This document shows positions 1-11,400 of a stretch of 64,000 nt of DNA, piece by piece. A program made the position numbers and the translations under genes. Each line of letters begins with the position of its first letter. The first letter of the stretch is position 1. A model generated the notes under the pieces. The model worked only from the letters and a program-made list of their open reading frames with translations, did no database searches and was not told the DNA's origin. The stretch comes from Rotaria sordida. Taxonomy: Eukaryota > Rotifera > Eurotatoria > Philodinida > Philodinidae. The stretch lies in contig CAJNOL010000428.1 of NCBI GenBank assembly GCA_905250125.1, forward strand, positions 1 through 64,000, given 5' to 3'.

Positions 1-158
1 GACGTTTTGTTGATGGTTTATCGCTACCTGGGATATCCACTAAACCATCGGGTGCTTTTGGTAAATCATTATTTGCCGATGGAATGGCTGTTGTTACACC
101 ACCGGATGGAAGAACAGGTGCCACTGCTTTAACTTTCGATCCAATCCATGCTAAATAA
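1..158 (+). CDS. 3' end of an unrecognised gene (partial)
   Basis: An open frame enters from the left edge (first full codon at 3) and ends at TAA 156-158, giving 52 residues rich in Gly, Pro, Ser, Thr and Ala, with stretches such as GISTKPSGAFGKSLFADG and PPDGRTGATALTFDP. The mixed composition and lack of stops look like a real C-terminus, probably a flexible tail, but I do not recognise the family. It converges with the minus-strand synaptobrevin gene whose 3' end lies about 55-145 bp further on, so the two transcripts may overlap. Only the last exon is visible. Confidence 0.5.
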   Translation, partial: RFVDGLSLPGISTKPSGAFGKSLFADGMAVVTPPDGRTGATALTFDPIHAK

Positions 159-211
159 GTAAAAAAAAATTTTTTTTTGTTTTGTTTTTTGAATCATAAC
201 TGTATTTGGCG

Positions 212-806
212 CTAAATAATCAAAGCAGAAGTTAAACATGCAGTTTTTGACGAATACTGAATAGGGGCAATAAATAAACAAAAAAAAACAACAGAATTTT
301 TACCTATCACCACAATGGCAAAAATAATGCCCACAACTCCCATTATGATCATCATCTAATAATCCCCGTTAGAGTTTATTGTTTGTTTTTCTATCATAAG
401 CAAGAGTTAAAGCATTTCTTTCCTTACCTTCATATTTTTCCACCAATATTTTCGTTTTAATTTGCCTGCATGTTGTTCAAATTGAGCTGCATTATGTTGT
501 AATTTATCTTAACAACAAAAAAATTATTACATAAATTTTTTTTTATTGAAAACAAAATAGAGAAATTTACCAGCTCGATCATCAAGAAGTGACAAATTTT
601 TGTCACGTTCTAACACCTTATCAACATTTTGTCGCATGATATCAACAACTTCATCGACTTGAGCTTGCTGTTGAGCAAGTCGTTTCGAACCACCACCACC
701 GGCAGCAGCTGGTGGAACGCCACTACCATTAGTTGTCCTACAAAAATAAAAATAATATCATATTCATTTTCTAAGAAATTATCTATATTCAATCGAATAC
801 TTACAT
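212..806 (-). CDS. synaptobrevin/VAMP, copy B (neuronal-type v-SNARE)
   Basis: R-SNARE of secretory vesicles. It pairs with syntaxin and SNAP-25 to drive fusion. Exons read on the minus strand: 806-805 (AT of the ATG), 737-571, 507-428 and 355-304. The start codon is split AT|G by the first intron. After a Gly/Pro/Ala-rich head come the SNARE helix ([20 protein letters not shown], then LLDDRADKLQ), the juxtamembrane [12 protein letters not shown], and a membrane anchor beginning [18 protein letters not shown]. This is very close to VAMP1/2. The last few residues are unresolved: reading on without splicing stops near 212, while splicing at an AG near 258 gives a longer tail running into the neighbouring gene. 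A paralogue (copy A) lies directly upstream on the same strand. Confidence 0.88.
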
Positions 807-1374
807 GTTATTAATTAATTTAATTTAACAAGATAATTATACAAAAAAAAAAAGAATCTAGAAAAAAATCTTTCAATAAAAAAAAAAGAAAGAAAGAGAG
901 ACAAACGATGAAGATGACATAATGTAAAATGTTACCCTTATTGATAGATATTGATTTTCTTTTTTCTGCACAGAGCTACTAAGTTTAGAACGCAAAAAAA
1001 AAGGTATGTGCGCATAAAACATCCAAAACAAAAACAAATGACATAAATGAATGAAAGATAAAATCATATCAACGGATGTGAACATGAGAGAATGTTTTAA
1101 AGCGCGGCATTAAATAAACAAACAAAGAAGAAGAACCATAAAAAAATCACGAAGAACAGACAAACGTGGATAGATTTTGTTTTTTTTTCTGTTGCGCAAG
1201 GAATGAAGATAAATAGAATAAGCATACAAGAATCAAACAACGTGCGATATATATATTCATATAGATATAAAATAGTGTCCGTGACAAAGAGTATTCTAAA
1301 ATGAAAAAAAGAAAATTATAAATTAAATAATTTAATATTAAAACTCATAGAAATTTTTTTTACTTGGCTTGAAT
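807..1374. other. spacer between the two synaptobrevin genes
   Basis: This 568-bp A/T-rich stretch separates the 3' end of copy A from the split start of copy B. It should hold the 3' UTR of A and the promoter of B. Open frames here are short, low-complexity and unlike any family. No conserved site was recognised. Confidence 0.5.
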
Positions 1375-2404
1375 TTATTTTCCATTTTTATTGCTTTTAA
1401 CCGATTGAGTAATAGCAACTATAGTAAAAAATATGAATTTTTTTTGAAATTATTTTATTTATATTTCTTACCAACAATGACAATGATTAGAACGATCTAA
1501 ATAAAAAATTAATTTATACAAAAAAGAAATTGCATATTTATTCATTACTTACAATAACAATAATCAGAATGATCCACATCTAAATCAATAGATAAAAACA
1601 AATTATTTAAAAGAAGTTTTGTTTTTTTTTTGATAAATAATTAACAACAACAGCAATCACAAGAAAAAAAGTCTACCTTTATATTTTCACGTAACATTTT
1701 ACGTTTTAAACTTTTTGATGTATAAAGAAAAATTTCCGATCCATGCATTAATTTGTCTGAATAATAAAAATTCTCTTACTCAAATCTTAACATTTATTTT
1801 CATTTTTCTAATTATCGTTTTCAAACAAATATCGAAAATCGAATCACTTACTTTGAGATTTTTCCACCAATATTTACGTTTTAATTTACTAGCATTTTGT
1901 GTAAATTGTGATGCACCAGTTTGTAAAATTTCTGAAAAATAATTTTTTTGTAGCGAAAATTAATAGAAACAAAAACAAAATCATATCATAAGCATAAACA
2001 TAAAGAGCAGCATTAAAATTATATAGATCAATTTTTATTAAACTAACCTGCACGATTTTCAAGTGTACTTAATTTGGCATCACGTTCCAATACTTTATCA
2101 AGATTATCTTTCATAACATCAACGACCTGTACAAGACATGCATACATAAACAAATTTACATAAAGCAAACTATGTAAACTATGGGTCATGAATAAGTTAA
2201 ATCTTGTTAGGCTAATTTAATATATTCAGAGAAAAACAATAAATACAAGAACAAACCTGATTCACATCAGCTTGAAGATTATCAAATCGTTTTGTTGATT
2301 GATATTGTGTTGCACGGGGTGGATTTTCATATGAAGATGCCCTTAAAAAAAAATCAATAGATTTACTAATCGTAAAATTTTTTATTCATTAATATTACTA
2401 ACAT
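1375..2404 (-). CDS. synaptobrevin/VAMP, copy A
   Basis: Tandem paralogue of copy B, 113 residues. Exons: 2404-2403, 2341-2257, 2126-2048, 1931-1852, 1579-1553, 1496-1472, 1418-1375 (TAA 1377-1375). The start is again split AT|G. Features in order: a short head ([14 protein letters not shown]), the SNARE motif ([20 protein letters not shown]), [12 protein letters not shown], an Ile/Val anchor, and a short basic lumenal tail (SVKSNKNGK). The anchor is encoded by two micro-exons of 27 and 25 nt, which together equal the single 52-nt exon of copy B, so one intron was gained here or lost in B. The SNARE core keeps the central Arg of the zero layer (LERD). The gene is head-to-head with MED28, 344 bp apart. 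Confidence 0.9.
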
Positions 2405-2748
2405 TGCTTAATTAAGTTTTTTTTTTATTAGAATAATCTATAAACCTGAAAAACAACAATAACACGTCAAATCAAACATCCGGAAAACTAGTAAAGGCAA
2501 CGACGCCATATTGGCCTTGCTGTCATATTTCCTGCACAATAGGAGATTTTTATGGATTTAAGATACTAGCGACAAACAGAACAATTTTGTTAATAAAATC
2601 ATTTGATAAAATCAATTGTAATATTAACCAATCATGGAAAAGAAAAAGACAAGTACTATTCTTTTGGCGAATTTTGATGGAAGAGAGCGAAAAAAAACCA
2701 AAGAGAATCGAATATTTTATTTTATTTTATTTTTTGGTATTATTTCAG

Positions 2749-3635
2749 ATGTCTTCAATTAATTTATCTGATGATTTATTAAATAATTTTGAAGAATCAA
2801 TCAAATCATTTATTGCCTTTCTTCTTCAAGATCCATGTACAGGTTCAAGTTCAGCTGTAGCATCTACTTCAACATCTGAACATAATTCAGCTTCTGTTGA
2901 GCAACATGTTCGTCGTATATATGAATCAGCAAATGAAATCGAATGTAATTTATTACAATTAAAAGCATTAGTTAATCGAACATTACCTGAAGAACAAATA
3001 CTTGAAAGTATAACTGATTTACGAACAAATATTGAACGAAAAGAAACATTATTAAGAGAATTTAATCAATATTTAAATGATGCTATCGCAGATTTTAGTG
3101 TTGAAAATACAGAAAGTCTTAATGGTTTGCTTGATGAATTAAGTCGAGGTATAACAACAACATCGACTCTTACAAATGCTGATCTTGGTGATAATTTATC
3201 TCAAGCAACGACAGCAACAACAGCAAGTCAATCTTGTTAGTGATTAAATTTTTATTTTAAAAGACGTTTAAGATTATTCGACTTTTGGATCTTTAGAGTG
3301 AGAGAGAGAGAGAAAACAGTTCTTCTCCAACTTCTCAGTTTAAATAGGCACGATCGTAAACAATTGTATACAGAGAAATACAGAATGTGTACCGGCGCAT
3401 GCGGATTTTATATTCTGAAATCTCGGATTAGAATTATTTAAACTATTTAGGGTGTTGAGTTTTTGCTATTCTAATGATTGAAAACATTCAAGTCTATAAA
3501 AATTCTTTTGAAAATTCTAATAATTTTTTTAATATATTTTCCTTTTCTCTTTCAGCACTTCTTGGTAATATGACACTTGCAAATCCTACTACGTCAGATT
3601 CTTCACAAGATTCTCTACGACCATTTTTAATTTAA
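2749..3635 (+). CDS. MED28: Mediator complex subunit 28
   Basis: Head-module-associated subunit of Mediator, which links activators to RNA polymerase II in the nucleus. Two exons, 2749-3235 and 3556-3635, give 188 residues (human about 178). A T-rich stretch and AG immediately precede the ATG, suggesting a 5' UTR intron or trans-splice acceptor. The MED28 helical core is visible: LLNNFEESIKSFIAFLLQD, then an acidic/Ser-rich linker, then RRIYESANEIECNLLQLKAL and TDLRTNIERKETLLREFNQY, aligning with the family's VDELESSF, ARQTECFFLQ and ELRNELQRKD blocks. If the 320-bp intron is retained, the protein ends in Cys-stop at 3240; if spliced, it gains a 27-residue Ser/Thr/Pro tail ending RPFLI. Both ends look possible, and I favour splicing (GTTAGT donor, TTTCAG acceptor). 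Confidence 0.82.
3298..3315. repeat. GA microsatellite
   Basis: Short (GA)n run within the MED28 intron. Similar runs occur at 13214-13230 and 58718-58736. Confidence 0.8.
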
Positions 3636-3872
3636 TTCAAAACAAAAGGACACAATTCGTTATAAACATTTTTTCTTTTATTAAAAATAAGATATAATCG
3701 AGAAAAGAGAATTATGTGATAGATGAACTTTGATATTTTCAGATAATTTCATTTAATCAATTATAGATCGATGTATTTTGCGTGATAGTTTAATTAAATG
3801 GATATATCAAAGAATTTTTTCAAATATAATTTTAATCCAGTTTTTATTCAAAGATGAAAACATTAAGTGTAA

Positions 3873-6424
3873 ACCGAACAATAAATGGAGCTAGAGCTCT
3901 GTTCGATGGAATTATCATTGAAATATGTTGAAATAATATTTTAGCTATCAATTTCTTTACTTTATTTTTGTTATAAAATATTTTTTCCAGTTATTCTACT
4001 CATTTTAATGATATTTGGTTACAAGAAATTCTTACTAATAGTGAAGATAATTATCAAATAAAGGTAAAAACAAAACGTAAATTTTTCATTTTAATTATTC
4101 ATCTAAAATAAATTTTAGGCAAATAATCTAGATACAATTCTAAAATATATAATGGATTACTATTCTAAAGTATAGTTCATTCTTAAGTATTATTCTTAAT
4201 TTTATGCTATTATTTGTAGACACTCAATCAATCTCTAGTTGGTTTTTAAATACCTACTTTGAAGATGATTGGTAAAAAATTAATTACATGGTCAATAATC
4301 TTTTACTTTCTTAGTATTATAGCTGAAAATATTGATGAAATTGAACTTAGTCGTCTTTTACAGCTTGTTTCGGGTTGTACTGTTAGTTGTGATTGAAAAC
4401 AATTTTATATTGAAAATATTATGTCAATGAGAAAGTCGATTCAACTTATTCTTATGAATGCTATTTAAGAAGGGAATAGAAAATTGTTGAATTGAAATAT
4501 AAATGATGTTCTTTTATGTTTTGTTAATGATAGAAGAAAATCAAGAACATAATCAAGTATATACTGAAATAGAAAATCAAGTAAAATTATGTTTTTTGAT
4601 TAAGTTTTAATTAACAATAAAAAGATTATATTGGTTTTGTTTTAGTTAAAAGCGTACATTAGAAGAACTTAATCAAATTGTTAAAGCTAAACGAGAAATG
4701 GAAGATCATTATCATGAACTTCATTTGCAGATTTTATATAAACAAATCAATTAAAACAATCAGATAATCTTTTTAAGATATCTATACTTCAAGATGAAAA
4801 ATCTAATTTAATACAAGAAACAAAACAACTAAATGAACGTATACAGGAATTTGAAAATGTTGCAGAAGCAGAGTAAATAAAAAATATTCATTTATACTAC
4901 ATTTTCTTTCTTGCGGTGATCATGATCAGAGCTCCTAATAGGCTGAATCTAGGAAACTCGATACATAGATTATCGATTTTGAAGTAAACCAATCCATGTT
5001 TTCTTCTCTAGAAAATTTTTGGCTCATGAGAGAAGTCTTCCAACTGATTAATTGCTTGTGAACCGGAAATATGTGCATCATGTAGATCCTAATAGGTTAT
5101 GAATACCTAGAAAAGAGTCCAAGTATGTTTGAAATAGAACGTGGTGTGGATGCCAAATATCATAACTGTCGATACATACATGAATACTTTTTCGATTACG
5201 ATAATACATGTTCACTTTTTTGATAATTCATTTTCTTCTTCATGTATTAGATTTCTTTATCATCATCTGTAGATGAATTTTCATTAAAACCGAATTTGTT
5301 TAGCAAAACAATATCGTTTTTCTACTTTTTTGATCTATTCTCAAATACAACAAATTGGTCAATCATGATCGAATCAGTTTACACTCTTATGGCAGTTTGA
5401 AAAAGTAAAAATATTTTGAAACATCGAGATCTTATTGATTATCGGATTGGGTCCGGATATGATACCATACTCGAAACACGAACTGACCCTGCAAGTTTGC
5501 ATTTAGATCCATGATTCAGATATCAGACACCCGACCGGAGTTCAGGACACTGTAATAGAAGTGAAATATCAGATTGAACTTATTTTTAACCCTCAAATTC
5601 ACTTCAATAAAACATCGATTGATAATGAAATTCTCATATTTCTTTTTTTATTTATATGTTTTAGAGAACATTTTATTCGTTTATAACATGAAAATAAAAT
5701 GTTAAGATTACGTAAAAAAGAAGAGAATAATAATTAATTAACAAATGAATTTTGGTAACTCAACAGATTTTTCAATTATTCTATTCTTCACAATACAACA
5801 CTATTATCAGAAAATACAAACTGAAAAAATTGATCTCAAAAAAAAAAATCACTTAATCGAGTAATAACAAATCATGAAGAAGAATTAATACTAACAAAAA
5901 AATCAGATTGATGAATTGTAAAAATGATTAAATGATGCTGGTAAATATTAAGATTTTCTTTTCTTTGTCTAAATACATGCATACATCTTTAGAAAAGCAA
6001 TTAATAGAAAAAGAAACAATTGTATCAATAAAAACATCTGAAATAAATACAATCGAAGAATGTTATCAACAATATTTAGAAGAAGCTAAAATGATTTTAC
6101 GTCACACAGATTCACGTAGTGCTAATGTAATAATTAATCAAGAATTACAATTCTTACGTAAAAAACGTCAGGAAAAAGATCGAAAATTAAAAGATCTTCA
6201 AGTACATGTTTGTTTTGTTTTATTAAAATAAATTTCTATTTTATAGAAAGAGTATGAATAAACAATAAGTCTCAAAGAAGGCCAAGAAAAATTATTTATA
6301 AGTGCATGGTATTCATTGATATGCTTCAGTGTTTATACCAAAAAAAACATAAAATTTTTAATTCTTAGACTAGTAAATTTCAACAACATGAATTTAAAAA
6401 ACGACTAAAATCATATAAAATTTA
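3873..6424 (+). pseudogene. decayed HOOK family (dynein adaptor) pseudogene
   Basis: HOOK proteins link cargo to microtubule motors through an N-terminal hook domain and a long coiled coil. Fragments occur in the family order on one strand: 3880-3960 (ALFDGIIIEIC), 3991-4063 (HFNDIWLQEILTNSEDNYQI), 4118-4173 (LDTILKYIMDYYSKV then stop), 4322-4470 (EIELSRLLQLVSGCTVSC, stop, KQFYIENIMSM, later a second stop), 4649-4875 (coiled-coil pieces with a frameshift after HYHELHLQ), 5665-5735, 5932-6231 (the longest intact stretch, with YLEEAKMILRHTDSRSANV) and 6247-6310 (KEYE, stop, then FISAWYS). These match the HOOK N-domain (ELGRMLQLILGC), the stalk, and the C-terminal YIVSAWYNMG block. Several in-frame stops, a frameshift and the inserted repeat near 5030-5100 show that it is dead. 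The surrounding genes use TAA normally, so recoding is unlikely. Confidence 0.82.
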
Positions 6425-6696
6425 ATCATTTCTTCCTAATCAACATCGCATCATATCCATACATAAATAATTACTAATAAATCCATCCGATTCATAAACA
6501 AATGCAATAAACAACGGCAATTTAAAACCATAGTCTTTGTCATAAATACAGTGATTTTTATTAATTAATTATTTTTATTCCATTTCATTATGTGTAGCAT
6601 GCATTAATCATTTAACTGAATATATATGTAATGATAAATGCTTTTTTTTTGTTTTTGTCATTATTAGAAAAAATAATAAAATATGAATTATTGTAG

Positions 6697-8439
6697 ATGT
6701 TAAGATTTACATTTTATAAACAACTAAATTATATACGTTGTAGTCATGTTATTTTTCAACGTTTTCTATCAGCACAACCATCACCAAAAGCAAATCAAAC
6801 AACTGCTCGACCTGTTGGTACAGGTTTAAGTACTGTACAAACATCAAGTAATCTTCCTGTACTTTACGAACCAAGTTTAATGTCACGTATTAAAATGAAA
6901 TTTGGTTTACAAGCTGAATTACGTGAACCACAAAAAGTTTTATATCAAGCAGCAGCTATATCATATTATATGATTGCTTCATCAGTAGATTTTGATGGTA
7001 TACAACGTGAACTTGATATGCCAGATGTTTTTGCATCATTTGGAAGAATTATATTTCTACATATTTGGTTTTTACTTGTTCGTTATATTCAATTAGGTAA
7101 GATATGAGATATATTTTTAGATTGTCAAATTCTATTCGTATAATTTTCTATGAAAATAATATTACCTATTATATTGGATGACTAATTAATAGTAACAAAT
7201 AGTAATTCGAAGGTTTATGAAAAAGAAACTATATGGTATATGATAAGAATGATAATGATTGAAGTTTGTTTTTTTCTTCTTTTGTGTTTCGATCGATCAT
7301 TCTGTTAGTACAAATAATTAATTGAAACAAAGGAAATAGTGCACAATAAAGGTTTTGTTGAATTTTAGGGAATTGTGAGTCCTTCTAAACCCGGATGTAG
7401 ATCCACAAAAATCTTGATCCTGTAGCTTTCTACTTGCTTGATCTCGTTTACATAATACAACTGAAAATTATAGTGTTACTATTAGTTTGACGAATTTTGT
7501 TTATCAATTAACTGTTCAATTTCCTTTTTTGTTAACATATTTCTCTTTTCAATTAAGTGAAAACTTTTAATTTCAAGTAATGAGAAAGTAAATAACAATA
7601 AATAACTGTATGTTGACTTTTTTCTGAGAGTAACCAAACAAATAGTTAGAGTCTTGATCCTTCACTTGTTCATGTACACAAAAGATGCCAAATATGGGTG
7701 AAAAAAAGTTCAGGTCTGGATCCACAAAAACGTAGATTCACAGTTTCCTAGATCTTTGTAGGAAGAAAAAGTACACGTATGTACTTTTGTTATTTTGGGT
7801 TCGTAATAGCAATGAATTATTTTCGAAAGAATCAAATCATTGGAGAATGTAGATAATTACCTCTCTAAGTCAAATTTCTAAAAGCAAATCGTAATTTTAT
7901 TATTTTGATAGAAATCAATGCAAAACAAAATTGATATTTTCGTTTGTGATGACCTTTTATTTATGAGTGACTAAAATTTTTGACATTCAATTTTTATTTC
8001 TTTTTTCTTAGGTCCAACTGGTATATTTCTTCGTCGTCAATTAGCACGTACTATGTGGACAGATCTTGATTTACGTGCTCAACAAATTCTTCCTGGTCAA
8101 GGCAAAGTTCGTCGTAGTCAATTGGAAGAATTACGTGCAGAAATGAATGCATTTATGATAGCATTAGATGAAGGTCTTGTGGATGATGATACAGTATTAG
8201 CTGCTGCTATATGGAGACATTTTCGTCATTTTCAACCTACTCGTCTTGAAAGTCTTGTTACACTTGTCAAATATATAAGAAAAAATATTCAACATTTAGA
8301 ACAATTACCTGATGAAAATTTTATAAAAAATGGTTATATCTATTTTCTACCATTATATAGTGACATTGTTGATACAAAATTTGTTAATCAACATTATCTT
8401 GATTTTAAAAATAAAGCTCGAGGACTTGTAAGAAAATAG
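6697..8439 (+). CDS. UQCC1: ubiquinol-cytochrome c reductase complex assembly factor 1
   Basis: Mitochondrial chaperone (CBP3 family) needed for cytochrome b synthesis and assembly of respiratory complex III. Two exons, 6697-7096 and 8012-8439, give 275 residues (human about 299). The N-terminus has basic and hydrophobic residues and no acids (MLRFTFYKQLNYIRC), as in a matrix-targeting peptide. The ubiquinol-cyt c chaperone domain is clear: KVLYQAAAISYYMIASSVDF, FGRIIFLHIWFLLVRYIQLG, ARTMWTDLDLRAQQILPG, and the later AAIWRHFRHFQPTRLESLV. An AG directly precedes the ATG. The stop lies only 43 bp before the start of the kinase downstream on the same strand. A GTAAGA just before the stop and TTTTAG at 8469 would also define a 47-nt 3' intron, giving an alternative C-terminus. 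Confidence 0.88.
7097..8011 (+). other. 915-bp intron of UQCC1
   Basis: Far longer than the neighbouring introns. It contains two similar segments with the phrase GGATCCACAAAAA or GTAGATCCACAAAAA (near 7392 and 7718) and no coding signal, and probably represents diverged repeat insertions. Confidence 0.5.
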
Positions 8440-8469
8440 ATTAAATACAAAATTATCTTTGTATTTTAG

Positions 8470-8482
8470 ATAAAAATAAATT
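8470..8482 (+). promoter_or_regulatory. splice acceptor just before the kinase start (candidate trans-splice site)
   Basis: The T-rich tract 8457-8467 followed by AG at 8468-8469 sits 13 nt upstream of the kinase ATG and about 30 nt after the UQCC1 stop. This arrangement is typical of a downstream operon gene receiving a spliced leader. There is no space for an ordinary promoter between the two genes. Confidence 0.45.
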
Positions 8483-11400
8483 ATGGCGAAAATATTTGAA
8501 CGTTTAACAGATGAAAATCTTGCACAAAATATGGAAAATGTTTTCGAAATTGTATGCAAAATTGGAAAAGGGTAATTTAATTAATGAATAATATTATTAT
8601 TGTTCTTCTTTTTTTTGTTGTTGTTTTAATAAATATAGATCATATGGAAATGTATTTAAATCAAAACATCGAGAAACTGGACATTTTTTAGCAATAAAAC
8701 AAAGTACGCAATAAAATTAGTTCTATTTCATTTAATTCATATTTAATTTTTTAGTACCGGTTGAAAGTGATTTACAAGAAATAGTTAAAGAAATTTCAAT
8801 AATGAAACAATGTGATTCACCATATATAGTTAAATATTTTGGAAGTTATTTTAAAGATACTGATTTATGGGTAAAAGAAATAATGATAAAGAAATTTTTC
8901 TATGCCTTGTTTGTTTTGTTAAAGATTGTTATGGAATATTGTGGAGCTGGTTCAGTTTCAGATATAATAAAACTTCGAGGAAAAATAGTAATTATTTACA
9001 AAAAAAAACAAAAAGAATAAAATTAATTTTTGTATTTTATTTATTTAGTTAAATGAAGAAGAAATAGCTGTTATTTTAAAATATACACTAAAAGGATTAG
9101 AATATTTACATTTATGTAGTAAAATTCATCGAGATATTAAAGCAGGAAATATTCTTTTAACACATGAAGGTCATGCTAAATTAGCAGATTTTGGTGTTGC
9201 TGGACAATTAACAGTAAATTTAATAAGTTTTGGGCGAATAATTATTGATTTCTTTTGATTTTTTTTTGAAATAGGATACAATGGCAAAACGAAATACGAT
9301 GATTGGTAATTACAATAAAATAACTGTTTTGTTTTTGTAGTTAAAAAGATTTTCTTTCTTTTTGTTTTATTTAGGAACACCGTTTTGGTAAGAATTGAGA
9401 ATGTTTGCCCTGAAATATATATTCGAAGCATATTTGATTAGGATGGCACCTGAAGTAATTCAAGAAATTGGACATGGTGTTTTAGCAGATATTTGGAGTT
9501 TAGGTACAAATTTTTTTTTTTGTGAAACTCATGTTTATTTTCGGAGGAAATAGTGAATGTAAGTTTAAGTCGAGATATTTCTAGTCTCTCACACTATACT
9601 CTAGCACAGGAAGTAAAGGTCAACGATCATTGGGTATGTTTGCGTAGCAGCTCAGAAAAACAAGTGTCAGACTCCTTTTCCAGAGTTCTCTAGAAATGGA
9701 AAAAGGTGCTGAAAAGCATTAATAGCAAGACTTACAAGGGAAGTCTCCCAGTTGATTAATTGCTTTTGAGTCGAGACTATGTGCTTCATGTAGATCCTAA
9801 TGAACTATGAATACATTGAAAAGAATTCGAGCTCTGAGCCTATTGCTGCTGAGATACTGCATTTTTACGGTATTTTTTAGTTAATGCCGTAGTCCCTTTC
9901 AGGAACACTAGGAAAACTCATTTTCGAATTTCGCCTTGAAACTTTTTGTAGAGACTGAACTCATCGAGAATAGTTTATTAGGAAAGTTTTAGATGATTTC
10001 GTTGTTTATATCATAAGATACAGCTATGGTAAAAGCTAGTCTTTTACACTGCTTATAAATACTGGAAGATTTGATATTCTTATTTCAGGATAGAAGCAAA
10101 TCAAAAGACTTGAAACTTTCACAGTAAACTATTCTCGTTAAAATCTGTCTCTATGCAAAGTTTCAAGTCGAAATTTGAAAATAAATTTTTTTGATGCTCC
10201 TGAGGAGACCACGATATTAAGTTTAAAGAAAAACCGTAAAAATGCAGTATCTTCACATTTATACACCTAAGAACCAAAGCTCTTTTCATTATATTCATAG
10301 CTCATCAGAGTCTACATGATACACATAGTCTCGACTCAAAAGCGATTAATCAATCGGAAGACTTTTTCTCGTTAGACTGTTCTAGAACATTCTAAAGCTT
10401 TCCTCAAAATTTGAATGGCTGAAATACGTCTATGAGTGTTCGAAATGGTACAGTTTTTTTAATTTTCGGCTAGATAAAAATTTTATTCAAAATGTCAAGA
10501 ATGATGGATAGTTAATACATCAATTTGCCACAGTCATCATATGATCTACGTAAAAAAAAAGTGTGAATTGATCAAATTATAACTTTAGGAAATGATCAAT
10601 ACCAGTTTTTCTTAGTTCATTGAGGGTAGTGTGTTCAGACCTGATATAGATTTAATGTATATATATACAACATGTTTATTTGCCAGTTTAATCAATCATT
10701 AGAATAATAATTATTTTAAATTAAGCAAAACGGAATACTAAAATGAAAAGCAACAAGACAACCAAAAAATTGAGTGTCAATATAAAAAGAAAACTTTTCT
10801 GCCCGACATGAGAAAATAAATATAATAGATTATTTTCCTGCTAACCGATTATCCTTAAAAAACAACTATAATCTGCTAGAGATTTTTCACTCTAAGTATT
10901 TCGTATTAATATAATGAAGCTAAAGAACCTATGTGAGTTCCATATTTTAACTTCAAAAGGATTAAATTGACAAGTTTTTTCATTATTCATTAATGTTTTT
11001 TAGGTATTACAACTATTGAAATAGCTGAAGGAAAACCACCATATAGTGATATTCATCCAATGCGTGTAAGTTATTAATTGATTAATTTCAATTGGACAAA
11101 AAAATTTTTTTTTTACTTTTGTTAAGGCTATTTTTATGATTCCATCACGTCCACCTCCAACATTTAAAGATATGTCACGATGGACACCAGCTTTAAATGA
11201 TTTTGTTTCAAAATGTCTTGTAAAAAATCCTGATGCACGTTCAACAGCAACTGAATTACTTAGTGTAATTAATTAATTAATTTTATTTCTTTTATATAAA
11301 ATATTTCTTTGCTATTAGCATGAATTTATTCGTAATGCTAAAGATAATAGTGTTTTAAAACAAATGATTGATGAAGTTCGTGAAATTCAAGAACGAAATC

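Noticed and set aside
4322..4470. Stops at Gln positions in the HOOK fragments as evidence of a variant genetic code (TAA/TGA = Gln).
   Set aside because: Neighbouring intact genes end normally at TAA or TAG and show no internal stops. The HOOK copy also has a frameshift and truncations.
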